NCBI GenBank assembly: GCA_944548615.1 | Contig: OX155950.1 | Location: forward strand, 38,885,859-38,949,858 | DNA: 64,000 nucleotides | Direction of reading: 5' to 3' | DNA from: Micropterix aruncella | Lineage: Eukaryota > Arthropoda > Insecta > Lepidoptera > Micropterigidae | In this document: positions 47,700 to 64,000 of the stretch, in pieces | Layout of the letters: each line of letters starts with the position of its first letter | Numbering within the stretch: the stretch's first letter is position 1 | Translations under genes and position numbers: made by a program | The notes under the pieces: generated by a model | The model's database searches: none | What the model saw: only the letters and a program-made list of their open reading frames with translations | Told to the model about the DNA's origin: nothing

Positions 47700-48630
47700 T
47701 TAAATTAAACTCCACAAAATATATAGTTTTAACGACCAAAATGATTCTGCCCTTATCCGCTGTGGTGTCGAAACAGGGCCCGAGTTTTCCACCGCACTCG
47801 GGCAAAGGGTTCCTTCAGCCTACTTCCGCCTTACAAGTTCGTGCGTGTTTTCTAAGGGCGAATTTAGTTTTGGTCGAAAAAGTTTCGACGCTGCGGCGCA
47901 CTAATTCGTCCGCTCAACGCCGCGCGGCCCAGCTTAGGGCGAGACCTTCGAGTCGCTTTACAACCAACTGTTAGAGCAATTATACGCATGCGAAACGGAT
48001 TTACATCAGGCAACCATTTTGTAACCCTATCGTGACGTCATATCGTAACTGTTATATTTATTTCCTCGAATGGATCGCGGATATCCACTGTGTCGAAGCG
48101 CGAATTAACGTAATATTTTTAATTTTTACACGACTACCCAACAAAAAGGAGTATAATCTGTTCAGGGTTCATTTATGTATGATTTCCATTTCTTTACTCC
48201 AGCATAACTTCTAAACTCTTATACCGATTTAAAAGTTTGTGGCATTGTTATAATCGTTATGTCATCCCGATCGTCATAGGGCACATTAACAAATATCAAG
48301 TAAGTAGTTGTCTAAATGTTGAAATATTGAAATGTCAATAAATTATTATAAACATGTCGTGTTTAGTGTCAAATGAAAGGTCTGATTTAGTATATTCCGG
48401 AAATATATATGTATCTATATGGATAATACATAAATTACATATAATTAATAAAAAATCTTAATAAATATAATTATATATACAATACTTCAGTTTTTCTAAC
48501 GTCAGTCAGGTTTTTAGTCTTTTTAATATATTTACTTGTATTCTGCATTAGTGGACAGTTTATGTGAACAATTTAATTAAAGAAAACATATTCTTTTCGC
48601 ATATAACCGATCGGCCGTTTTCACCGCGAC
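47700..48630. other. No gene recognised
   Basis: A GC-richer patch at 47740-47980 has a 77-codon frame without motif; the remainder is AT-rich. Confidence 0.35.
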
Positions 48631-48632
48631 AT

Positions 48633-48765
48633 CGAGGTTTGTCAATTACTACGGGCGAAGCCGCCATCCCAGGGAGTTATAACAACATCGTCATTCTGTC
48701 TCCCATGTAGTGAACGTAAAAGAATTTACGGACAATACAATCCACATCGTCAATCGTCATCGCCC
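48633..48765 (-). mobile_element. Family A fragment, copy 12 (5'-truncated)
   Basis: GTTTGTCAATTACTACGGGC, GCCGCCATCCCAGGGAGTTA and GTCATTCTGTCTCCCATGTA correspond to the 3' 130 bp of family A. Confidence 0.6.
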
Positions 48766-49010
48766 ATACCTAGTTTCAAGAATCCCTCTGTAGGTGCGGC
48801 AACGTAAGACCCGATCTATATAGTTATTTGCACCCCCAAGACATTATTCTAACTACACACGAAATTCAATGCTTAATCAATTGCCACGCACATAAAATAA
48901 GAAATTCACAACGCTTGACATTTATAGCAGAAACAAAATTAGTTTCAAATCGGCAGTGCGATCCGTTCTTAAAGCAACAAGCGACAACTGCAACTAATTA
49001 ATAAATTATA

Positions 49011-49490
<480 letters not shown>

Positions 49491-49493
49491 AAT

Positions 49494-50458
<965 letters not shown>

Positions 50459-50468
50459 TATAATTTAT

Positions 50469-52763
50469 ATGCATGCTACGTTAGCAAACCAAATTAATAA
50501 CAATATAATACCACCAGTATCAGATACAAATAATATACAAGTTCCATTTGCTAGAGAAAAAAATGCTTTCAAAAACTTATCATCCAAAGTAATTAACCAC
50601 AATGAATATTTAGTATTATCTAAAGGTCTAAACTTCACACCGACTCAAAACGTGAACCATTTTAGTTTTGGTAATGATATTGTTAAATTTTGTCGTAATT
50701 TAAGATGGCGTGAATTTTGGCATTCAAATCAAAATAATAACAATAATAATAATAATACTAAATTACACAATGCACTAACTCCATTTCGTCCATACTCTGA
50801 TAAAGAACCCCCTCCATTACCAAAAAAACATCCGGTAGAAAATTTTATTACTATTTTATTAAACAAAGTAACACAGCCATCTTTTCTAAATAGCCTCAAA
50901 CGAACATCAAACTTGTCAGTAGATGAACGTGCATCTCTTGAGAGTCTTAGCAAGGATACCAGCATCGTCATTTTGCCGGCTGATAAAGATTCCACTACTG
51001 TCATACTTAACAAAACTGACTGTGTTACTGAAGGCTTGAGACAACTTAGAGATGAAACTTTCTATAAAAAACTATCCAGAGATCCAAACAAAAATTTTGC
51101 AGTGAAAAAAAAAAAATTATTGAACAAAATAAATCAAATGAAAAATTATCAGACGAAGATGTTAAAACTTTAATTCCTGATCCTATCCGAACTCCAAATT
51201 TTTACTTATTACCAAAAATTCACAAGTCCAATAATCCTGGACGACCGACAGTCGCAAGCTTTAACTCTCCGACAGAAAGAATTTCGGCTTTTGTAGATTA
51301 TTTTTTACAACCTTTTGTGAAAAATCTAAATTCTCATATCAAAGACAGCTATCATTTTATTGATATTTTAAAGAATACTGTAATTCCAAAGTCAGACGAC
51401 CTATTATTTGTTACTATTGACGCAATATCGCTGTATACCAATATTCCTCATAATTTAGGATTGGAAGCCATTTCTTATTTTCTCGATGAGAGACCTCATC
51501 CTCAAATACCTTCTACAGATTTTCTTTGCAAATTAGCCGAGTTTGTCTTAACTTGTAATGCTTTTTCCTTTGAAGATGAATTTTATCTTCAAATTAAAGA
51601 AACTGCTATGGGCACTCGAATGGCACCTTCGTATGCCAACCTTTTCATGGTATTATTCGAACAAAATTTTCTTCAAACACAAAATTTAAAACCCATATTA
51701 TGGTATAGATTTATTGACGACATAATAATGATTTGGCCACACGGACAAACTACACTAACAACCTTTCTTGACGACCTAAATAATTTTGGCCCTTTGAATT
51801 TTACTCTTACCATTTCTAAATCACAAATTACTTTCTTAGATGTTGATTTAACAATTTCCGAAGGTAAAATTAAAACCGCGATTCATATAAAACCTACAAA
51901 TAAAGAACAGTATTTACACTTTGATAGCTGTCATCCATTTCACACCAAGAGATCCATTCCCTATTCAATGTCCATTCGCGGACACCGTTTAGTTAACAAC
52001 AAAGAAAATTTAGATAAATATCTCAATAATTTAAAGCAATCTCTTCTTGAAAGAAAATACCCTGCTTCTCTATTAGATAAGCATATTCTAAACTCTGAAG
52101 TTAAATATATACCAAAACCTAAAATTTCTTCAAATAAAAATAATAATAAAATATTTCTTAGCACCACTTATTTTCCTGGCGCTGAGAAACTGCGAGATAT
52201 ATTATCTGATTTATTCCCCATCATTTCTAATGATGCATCCACTAAGGATCTCTTAGATTCACTGCCAATTTTATCTTTCCGCAGACCACCTAATATTAGA
52301 TCAATATTAAACAACACCAAAAATAATCAAAATTTCTCTTTTGGTAATAATAATTTTGGCCTTCAACCTTGTGGTCGTCCACCTTGTAAAACTTGTCCTC
52401 TGTTAGATCTAAGTCCTTTTTTTACCAGTCCTAATACTACTAATAATTACAGGGTTCCCTTTCATTGCAGTTGTATTTCAAAAAATATAGTATATCAACT
52501 TCTGTGCAGGACTTGCGATGCCTTTTATATCGGTGAAACAACAACACCACAATAATCATAGGGCCAGTGTAGAAAATGAAAGCCAGCCCCCAATATCTTT
52601 GCATGCCAGGGCGCATAATTTAACTTTAGGTCAATGTTTTAAAGTTAAAATAATAAAATGCCTTGGTGATAATGCAAAAGAAAGGGATGTCAAATCTTGG
52701 GAATTGGCTTTTATTTATATTTTAGGCGCTTGCAAAGGTTCCGGTCTCAATAGGCAAAATTAA
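50469..52763 (+). pseudogene. Penelope RT with GIY-YIG endonuclease, two frame breaks
   Basis: The first frame (50469-51173) holds the N-terminal PLE region ([25 protein letters not shown]). A +1 shift in a run of 12 A at 51105-51116 leads into the frame that reads FYLLPKIHK (51205), then motif A FVTIDAISLYTNIPH, motif B AMGTRMAPSYANLFM, motif C YRFIDDIIMIW with both Asp, and FLDVDL. A CGRPPCKTC zinc-type linker and the GIY-YIG start [17 protein letters not shown] follow. A 14-nt deletion at 52550/52551, relative to copy 2, removes the segment with the catalytic Arg and shifts the frame; the last 70 codons continue at 52552-52763 ([19 protein letters not shown]). Total about 770 codons, usual for PLEs. 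It acts, when intact, in reverse transcription and target nicking. This copy is probably inactive. Confidence 0.85.
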
Positions 52764-52944
52764 TAAGGTTTATCATATCATCATAATCATCAAATGCTTT
52801 TTATTCTTATTTATCTTTCATTTAAAAATAACGTTTTACACGGTTGGTTATGATATACTTTAAGTTAATCGTGTAAAATATTATTAGCTATTTCTTTTTG
52901 TTCGATTCCTTGAATTTAAATTTTCAAAGAATTGTTCGATTTCA

Positions 52945-53000
52945 GAAATGTCATTTACATATCTTGACGACGACTTGGCCGAAATATTGAACCAACATTT
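52945..53000 (+). ncRNA. Hammerhead-like hairpin in PLE 3' UTR (copy 1)
   Basis: TTGACGA is followed by an imperfect stem CGAC-TTGG-CCG and GAAATATT; AAATGT upstream and ACATTTTT downstream can close it. PLEs of many animals carry hammerhead ribozymes in this part (established). Here the core is non-canonical, so activity is doubtful. Confidence 0.4.
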
Positions 53001-53266
53001 TTCATTAATCATTAGTTTTTAGATATACTAATCGCCTATTCCTTTCCAGCATAGATTCTCGACATTCACTTGTGTCACCACTGTATGAGACAGGAAGAAG
53101 TCCGGTTGACCAGACTTCTAATACCACAACAGGGATTATTGACCAACACTGAAGAAATAGAGAAGAAAAAAAGGCGTGGAGTCGCTCCTGGTCTACACAG
53201 ACCAGATAAGTCTCCTTTCATTTATTTTATACGTTAATTTATTTAGTATTAATACATAATTTCAAT

Positions 53267-56386
<3,120 letters not shown>

Positions 56387-56969
56387 CAAATTGAAATTAT
56401 GTTTATCTTATATATAAAAATGAATCGCCGTGCGTTAGTCTCGCAGGATCTCGGAAATGACACGACCGATTTGAATTATGTTTCTTTTATTTTGTTTGGC
56501 TTGATTCAGGGGTGGTTTACAAAAAAAAATATTTAGGAAAAACCCAAAGGAACAGCTAAAAAAACGAAAAAATCGAAATTAGTACTTCCAGGGATGGCCA
56601 CTTCGTATTTCTCTCAATAGATGGCGCTCTCTATATTTTCTAACAATAGATTCTATTGTTTGACAGCTACGCCATTCATAATTCATTCCGCGGGACTGTG
56701 TGAAATTGTTATTACATTTAACGTCGTTTTTTCTTTTAAAAAAGGTAGTGGGATTGGAGAATAGATTTGTTTCAAGCGAATTTAATTGCATTTTGCAAAA
56801 AATCACTTTGATCAGCCATTATATAAAGGTAAATAGACTTTGCAGGCTTATACATAACTACAAATTTGGCCTTAGTCTGAGGATTTCAATATTGTTAAGT
56901 TCTCAAGGAATGTTCGACAGATTTGAGTGACTGAAAACAATTCCGTGTCTTTTTACAGTGTTCATTATA

Positions 56970-57320
56970 ATGCCGAGGAGAATAGCTAACATAGGTCGTC
57001 GAAGTCAGTCAAATGCGCGGCGATCTTACTTCACGTGCAAGGCGCACTGATGACCAGCGAGCGACGGATAATGAAAATAGTGGTATTGGCATGTCCGAAT
57101 TATGTTTGAGAGCGACTGAAAATGAACGACAAGCGAATACATTGATAATGCAACAATTTCGTGCACAACATTCACAACGCCAGCAATCACGACAAAATCA
57201 ACATGACCGATTGCGCCGTCGCAGTGTTCCTGTCAACCTGGAACAAGCGGCATTCCATTACGATCCGGAAATCGATTACGGTGCAGAGAGATCAGTAGTA
57301 AGACTTTCACCTTCCATTCT
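56970..57320 (+). pseudogene. Helitron Rep-helicase N-terminus, truncated
   Basis: An ATG at 56970 opens MPRRIANIGRRSQSNARR, then a frameshift moves reading into the frame 57013-57396. That frame is Gln/Arg-rich and ends FHYDPEIDYGAERSVV near 57300, where similarity to the N-terminal region of insect Helitron Rep proteins (recalled, not searched) stops abruptly. The Rep HUH motif, helicase domain and everything downstream are absent. Confidence 0.5.
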
Positions 57321-57435
57321 CCGACAGACTTACTACTTCGTACATCATCCCTCAAACAGTTTGATGAAAAAACCAGTAGGGCAGTCCCCACCCTAAACAA
57401 TGTAGTATTTTCTGACCTTATATCGTCCCGGTCCC

Positions 57436-57530
57436 CTGGCTTGGACATCATATTTACAGACGGCCCTAAGGCAGAGGTTAGAAATTGTGTGGGCGTGGGA
57501 ATTTTCTACCACAACCGTAGAGTTGTCATG
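57436..57530 (+). pseudogene. Short LINE RNase H fragment
   Basis: DIIFTDGPKAEVRNCVGVGI followed by FYHNRRVVM resembles the first strand region of LINE RNase H (compare WFTDGSEINGSFEAGVYGP at 16-17 kb minus). About 30 codons only. Confidence 0.45.
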
Positions 57531-58131
57531 TTGTGGATTTATATTACTAAGTTTACCTTATGGACACATTTTAAATTATTTGATTTTGTTTGTATTTCTT
57601 TTGATCAATTATTGACCTATTTATCCGTTGCAATATGCTATGATATCCGTGTTAGTCCGTTCTACAATATTTCTCATTTTTGCTTTCATGAGTGTGATTC
57701 TTGATTTCTTCCTCTTCTTTGCTATGGTGTGGATTTGAAATTTTAACATCTTAGTCTGCTGTGAACATGCCCTTCAAATGATAAAGCTCTTTTCGTTTTC
57801 CTGTCAGGTCCTATAGATCGTAGACCACAGCCGATTTATTTTTAACCGACTTAAAAAAAAGGAGGATGTTATAAATTCGATCGTATTTTTCTTTAATAAA
57901 TGTTTGTTACCTCAGAAATCCGTCATTTATGAATTGGTTTGGAAAATTCGTTTTATTTGAAAGGATGTACTTCCAGATTGGTCACATCTTTATCAAAATT
58001 TTGTTCTGATGATGTGATCCATGAGGAATTGAGGGAACTCCTCAAATATTATCATATGAAGTTGAAAATGTACATGTTGGTTTAGCTCCGATGACAATGC
58101 GTTTTATATAGCAAGCATGCCCTGACTCTAT

Positions 58132-58370
58132 ACCCAGGATTGGCTCCCGACGAGGGGACTCCTTAGCGGTCAACAGTACAGTCACGAAATTTTGTATATG
58201 CATTCAATTATGACAGCCCGATCTAAGTTTCATCAAGACAGGACTTTGGCACCCAGGGTTGGCTTCCAACAAGGGAACTCCTCAACGGTCAACAGCACAG
58301 ACACGAAATTTTGTATACGCATTTAATTATGATAGCCTGTTCTAAGTTTCGCCATGACCTGGCTGCTGCA
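58132..58370 (+). repeat. 119-bp tandem duplication
   Basis: ACCCAGGATTGGCTCCCGAC (58132) and ACCCAGGGTTGGCTTCCAAC (58251) begin two diverged units that share AACGGTCAACAGCACAG-like and ACGAAATTTTGTATA segments. Confidence 0.8.
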
Positions 58371-58777
58371 CTTATAAAAAAAATTAACTCGGTTATTTTT
58401 GTTAACATTTTGTTTATTACCTGCAACTTTGCATTACGAAGATCTAGGGGCTAATTTTCTTGAGAAAAAATACGCTTTCTTTGATATGAAATATGGTCGT
58501 AGCTATACCGTACCACCCACGTTATACTTAATCCGTGTTCACCGTAAGCATGGAATCGTCCACCTCCGAAGAACAAATATGAGGGGCTAAACGTCGCCGT
58601 CATACCGGTTGTGTTCAAGGCATGTTATACAAGTGGTACCTACTTTTAATTCCTTCCATGACCTGATTTTTTCGCTTACTGTCCTTTACACTTTTTTTCG
58701 CGCGTCCTTTCAGCAGTTTCATGTATACCACCCTCGGCCTTTTTTCCATAATGTTTTATTCTATCTATCTTCTTATA

Positions 58778-59485
58778 TCTTCTTATATATAAAAATGAAT
58801 CGCCGAGCGTTAGTCTCGCAAGATCTCGAAAATGACTCGACCGATTTGAATGATTATTCTTTTGTTGTGTTTGCCTTGATTGGTGGTTTACAAAAAAAAT
58901 ATTTACGAAAAATTAAAAGAAACAACTGAAAATCGAAAAAATCGAAATTGGTTTTTTGGGAAATGGGCCCCTTTCAATAGATGGCGTTCGCGGCGATCCT
59001 ATTGTTTGACAGCTGCACCATCCATAACTGTTATTCATTCCGTGCGATTGTGTAAAATTTCAAAAAGTCGAAAAGTCGAAAAAGTCAAAAAAGTCAAGAG
59101 AGTCGAAAAAGTAAAAAAAGTCGAAAAAGTCGAAAACGTAGAAAAAGTCGAAAAAGTCGGAAAAGTCGTAAAGTCGGAAAAGTCCAAATAGTCGAAAAAG
59201 TCAAAAAAGTCGAAAAAGTCAAGAAAGTCGAAAAATGCAAAAAAAGTCGGAAAAGTCGAAAAAGCATTAATATTTTATCATGTAAATTAAATACATTGAA
59301 TTTATTTTAATTATAAAACGACTTTCATTTAATCACCGAACGAAACTCAAACCGTACACGATTCTGCCATATTATAGATTTCAATTAATTGGATTTGGAA
59401 GGTTGATTAGAATCAATAAATGCTTAGAATCAAGAGTCACAAACAAATCAATTTTAGGTGGTACGAAGTTCACCGGGTCATCTAG
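58778..59485 (+). mobile_element. Non-autonomous Helitron (708 bp)
   Basis: TCTTCTTATATATAAAAATG after A at the 5' end. The first 280 bp match 56406-56690 (CGTTAGTCTCGCA, CGACCGATTTGAAT, ATAGATGGCG). It shares its 3' hairpin and CTAG with the larger Helitron, so either it is nested or the two have recombined. Confidence 0.6.
59058..59265 (+). repeat. (GTCGAAAAA)n minisatellite
   Basis: About 20 imperfect 9-bp units AGTCGAAAA/AGTCAAAAA inside the Helitron. The Lys-Val-Glu-rich frame across it is an artefact of the repeat. Confidence 0.85.
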
Positions 59486-59716
59486 TTACTAAATAAATGA
59501 AATGATAAAATAATGAAAGGGCACTTATCTGGTCTGTGGTGACCAGGAGTGACTCCACGCCTTTTTCTTCTCTTCTTTCAGTATTTGCTAGGTGTTTCCT
59601 GCTGTGGTATTGGAACCTGAATGTCTCCTACAGCGGCAACACAACAAAGCGAGACGAGAATGAATGCTGGAAAATAATAGGCGATTAGTGTTTCTTAAAT
59701 ATTAATGATTGTTATA

Positions 59717-59766
59717 AAATGTATATCAATATTTCGGCTCAGCCGTCGTCAAGATATGTGACATTT
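59717..59766 (-). ncRNA. Hammerhead-like hairpin in PLE 3' UTR (copy 2)
   Basis: Minus strand: AAATGT-CAC-ATATC, TTGACGA, stem CGGC-TGA-GCCG, AAATATT, GATAT-ACATTT. The outer 6+5 bp and the inner 4 bp stems are perfect. Compared with copy 3, the inner stem changes from CGGC/GCCG to CGAC/GTCG, a compensatory change. Confidence 0.5.
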
Positions 59767-59949
59767 CTGAAATCGAACAATTCTTTGAAAATTTAAATTC
59801 AAGGAATCGAACAAAAAGAAATGGATTAATAATATTTTACACGATTTAGTTAAGGTACCATAACCAACCGTGCAAAACGTTATTTTAAATGAATGATTAT
59901 AAATTAAAATAAAAAGCATTTGATGATTATGATAATATGTTAAACCTTA

Positions 59950-60418
59950 TTAATTTTGCCTATTGAGACCGGAACCTTTGCAAGCGCCTAAAATATAAAT
60001 ATAAGCTAATTCCCAAGATTTGACGTCCCTTTCTTTCGCATTATCACCAAGGCATTTTATTATTTTAACTTTAAAACATTGATCAAAAGATAAATTATGC
60101 GCCCTGGCATGCAAAGATATTGGGAGTTGGCTTTCATTTCCTACACTAGCCCTATGATTATTTAGTCTAATATTAAGTGGTGTTGTTGTTTCACCGATAT
60201 AAAAGGCATCACAAGTCCTGCACAGAAGTTGATATACTATATTTTTTGAAATACAACTGCAATGAAAGGGAACCCTGTAACTATTAGTAGTATTTGGACT
60301 GGTAAAAAAAGGACTTAGATCTAACAGAGGACACGTTTTACAACGTGGACGACCACAAGGTTGAAGACCAAAAGTATTATTACCAATAGAGAAATTTTGA
60401 TTATTTTTTGTTTTGTTT
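59950..60418 (-). pseudogene. PLE C-terminus with intact GIY-YIG domain
   Basis: An uninterrupted frame of about 155 codons enters from the (TA)n boundary. It reads [12 protein letters not shown], then [32 protein letters not shown] (with the Arg missing from copy 1), LHARAHNL and [15 protein letters not shown], and stops at 59950-59952. It lacks any start codon, hence a fragment rather than a gene. It documents the 14 nt lost from copy 1 (60163-60176 here). Confidence 0.8.
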
Positions 60419-60419
60419 A

Positions 60420-60949
<530 letters not shown>

Positions 60950-62504
60950 TATTTTTTCGCTTAATTCGTCTCAACTGAAGGCATTTTGTGTTGCATAAGG
61001 ATAAGCCCTATTTATGAGATATATGGATGAATAGTGATCGTTAGTCGACTGCAAAAGGACCTTTAAACTTACATTGCACCGTCGAAAGTCGTGCACATCC
61101 GTAAGTATATCTCATTCAAACATAAGCATTTCCCAATACAAGCTGGGATTTCCTTCGCTACTTTTTAAGTAGCTTTTACTAATTTTATTTTAAATAAAAA
61201 CATCATCCTATAAACGGATTTCTTTACAAACCTATCAAATATAACAATATTATACTGTTTTCTACAATATTTCTTTACAATTTTTTTATATTATACAATT
61301 TTATATAGGTTTACCCTATTTTGATAACATTATACAATCTTTATTATAAACTCCTCTGCCAGAAATTAAGATTGAAGTTTCTTCTTTCATTTCATTGAGC
61401 ATATGGAGGTTTTTTTATTTTTATTTCGATTTAATGGCTCGTTGATAAGAAACTCAGCCAATTGTATCATATTTTAAATGTTGGTAGCATTCGAAATTTG
61501 AATTATTTCGTAATGTCACTTTCATTTAGAAAACGGCTTTGCCGAAGTGATCAATAGTTTAATTTTTTATTTTTTCGCTTAATTCGTCTCAACTGAAGGC
61601 ATTTTGTGTTGCATAAGGATAAGCCCTATTTTAAGATATATGGATGAATAGTGATCGTTAGTCGACTGCAAAAGGACCTTTAAACTTACATTGCACCGTC
61701 GAAAGTCGTGCACATCCGTAAGTATATCTCATTCAAACATAAGCATTTCCCAATACAAGCTGGGATTTCCTTCGCTACTTTTTAAGTAGCTTTTACTAAT
61801 TTTATTTTAAATAAAAACATCATCCTATAAACGGATTTCTTTACAAACCTATCAAATATAACAATATTATACTGTTTTCTACAATATTTCTTTACAATTT
61901 TTTAATATTATACAATTTTATATAGGTTTACCCTATTTTGATAACATTATACAATCTTTATTATAAACTCCTCTGCCAGAAATTAAGATTGAAATTTCTT
62001 CTTTCATTTCATTGAGCATATGGAGGTTTTTTTATTTTTATTTCGATTTAATGGCTCGTTGATAAGAAACTCAGCCAATTGTATCATATTTTAAATGTTG
62101 GTAGCATTCGAAATTTGAATTATTTCGTAATGTCACTTTCATTTAGAAAACGGCTTTGCCGAAGTGATCAATAGTTTAATTTTTTATTTTTTCGCTTAAT
62201 TCGTCTCAACTGAAGGCATTTTGTGTTGCATAAGGATAAGCCCTATTTATGAGATATATGGATGAATAGTGATCGTTAGTCGACTGCAAAAGGACCTTTA
62301 AACTTACATTGCACCGTCGAAAGTCGTGCACATCCGTAAGTATATCTCATTCAAACATAAGCATTTCCCAATACAAGCTGGGATTTCCTTCGCTACTTTT
62401 TAAGTAGCTTTTACTAATTTTATTTTAAATAAAAACATCATCCTATAAACGGATTTCTTTACAAACCTATCAAATATAACTATATATATATATATATATA
62501 TATA

Positions 62505-62919
62505 ATTCGTTTAAAGGATGACACTTTGATGAAAAAATAAAAATAATAAAAGCCACTTACATAGCTGGAAGGTTTTCCCGGACTGGACTGGGAAATGCTT
62601 ATTGTTTAAACGAGATGTATTCTTGGATGAGTACCACTTTCGACGGTACACTGTAGGTTTAATGGGATCCCTTTATCGCTAGCGAACGATCACCCTTCAT
62701 CCACATCTCAAAAACAAAGCGTATCCTTTTGCAAACCAAAATAAAATGTCTTTATTAAAGACAAATTTAAGCAAAAAACAATGAAAAAAATCACAATCAA
62801 TCGTCTCTTAAATGCGGAATGACATTTCGAAAATTCGATTTGAAATTCGAATATATCCACTCTTTAAAAGGACGATATACGATTGCTGGGCTCGATTATT
62901 TAGAAAGTGAAAATCTAAA

Positions 62920-62935
<16 letters not shown>
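62505..62935 (+). repeat. Unit C, diverged relative of units A and B
   Basis: ATAAAAGCCACTTACATAGC, GGGAAATGCTTATTGTTTAA, CACTTTCGACGGTACACTGT and CGATCACCCTTCATCCA correspond in order to unit A and to the reverse complement of unit B. It begins at (TA)n like them. Confidence 0.8.
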
Positions 62936-63844
<909 letters not shown>

Positions 63845-64000
63845 CAAGCTACTCTGACGGCCCTCAGGAGTCCAACGAATTACCGTGACCAACTGGGCAG
63901 TGAACCCAGCGGGCGAGCTCGCGCTTTTCTCCGTCCTCATGTATGGTCACAGGTTCGAAGTATCTTGCGCCTCTACCTGATGTAAGCGGTAATTCAGTTC
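63845..64000 (-). mobile_element. Diverged family A relative at window edge
   Basis: CAGCGGGCGAGCTCGCGC, CACAGGTTCGAAGTATCTTG and GTAAGCGGTAATTCAGT follow the order of family A (CGGCGGGCC..., CGAGTTCGAGGTCGCTTGCG, GAAGCGGTGAAACGGT). It runs off the window. Confidence 0.45.

Larger units (their letters stand above)
56406..59485 (+). mobile_element. 3.08-kb Helitron remnant with a nested Helitron
   Basis: Starts TCTTATATATAAAAATGAAT after a host A. It ends GGTGgtacgaagttCACC then GGGTCATCTAG before a host T. Removing 56406-59485 joins AAATTATGTTTA to TTACTAAATAAATGAAATGA, which matches the reverse complement of the PLE copy 1 3' flank, so this is a single insertion site. A second Helitron 5' end at 58778 lies inside. 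The interior is a mosaic: Rep N-terminus, an RNase H fragment, and a 119-bp duplication. Confidence 0.6.

Noticed and set aside
58880..59191. 103-codon Lys/Val-rich protein
   Set aside because: Direct translation of the GTCGAAAAA minisatellite within a Helitron.

Overview
The window looks like a transposon-rich stretch of an insect nuclear genome, most probably a moth or butterfly. It is AT-rich and carries no bacterial gene organisation, no rRNA gene and no convincing single-copy host gene. The lepidopteran assignment is an inference from repeat content: Helitrons starting TCTATACTAATATTATAAA and ending CTAG, LINE ORF1 with a baculovirus-FP-like C-terminus, (TTTGAA)n LINE tails and GIY-YIG Penelope elements.

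Layout. 0.3-6.5 kb: two copies of a long dispersed repeat (family B, possibly an LTR) broken up by a LINE tail, a 714-bp Helitron with exact A^T insertion, and two copies of a 660-670 bp retroposon (family A) with 11-13 bp target-site duplications. 6.5-17 kb: decayed LINE pieces (RT at 7.4-8.6 kb, C-terminus at 11.5-12.1 kb, RNase H at 16.0-17.0 kb), a small Helitron and a 276-bp foldback MITE flanked by TAA. 17.43-21.95 kb: a 4.5-kb DNA transposon candidate with 23-bp terminal inverted repeats. It encloses one spliced minus-strand gene of four exons and 829 codons, whose protein I do not recognise as any described transposase family but which carries a DDE-like D...D...D/E layout. 22-31 kb: further family A copies, palindromes and LINE tails. 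31.0-35.5 kb: a CR1/Jockey-type LINE with ORF1 and ORF2, both decayed. 36.5-38.9 kb: a nest of family A copies and an R1-like LINE 3' end. 39-49 kb: LINE fragments, family A copies, a tandem duplication and a (TA)n tract.

49-63.6 kb is a Penelope-like element (PLE) landscape. There is a nearly full PLE with RT and GIY-YIG domains (50.45-53.2 kb), a 5'-truncated inverted PLE (59.5-60.4 kb) and a third PLE 3' end (49.2-49.5 kb). Each is bounded on its 5' side by a long (TA)n tract. Arrays of 557-bp and 618-bp units, related to one another and always placed with the same end against (TA)n, lie around them. A 3.08-kb Helitron remnant holding the start of a Rep-helicase gene sits in the inverted PLE.

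Nothing here works together as an operon or pathway; the logic is nested insertion. The two most promising undescribed systems are the 17.4-21.9 kb TIR transposon with its multi-exon DDE-like protein, and the (TA)n-anchored PLE/satellite complex with a covarying hammerhead-like hairpin.
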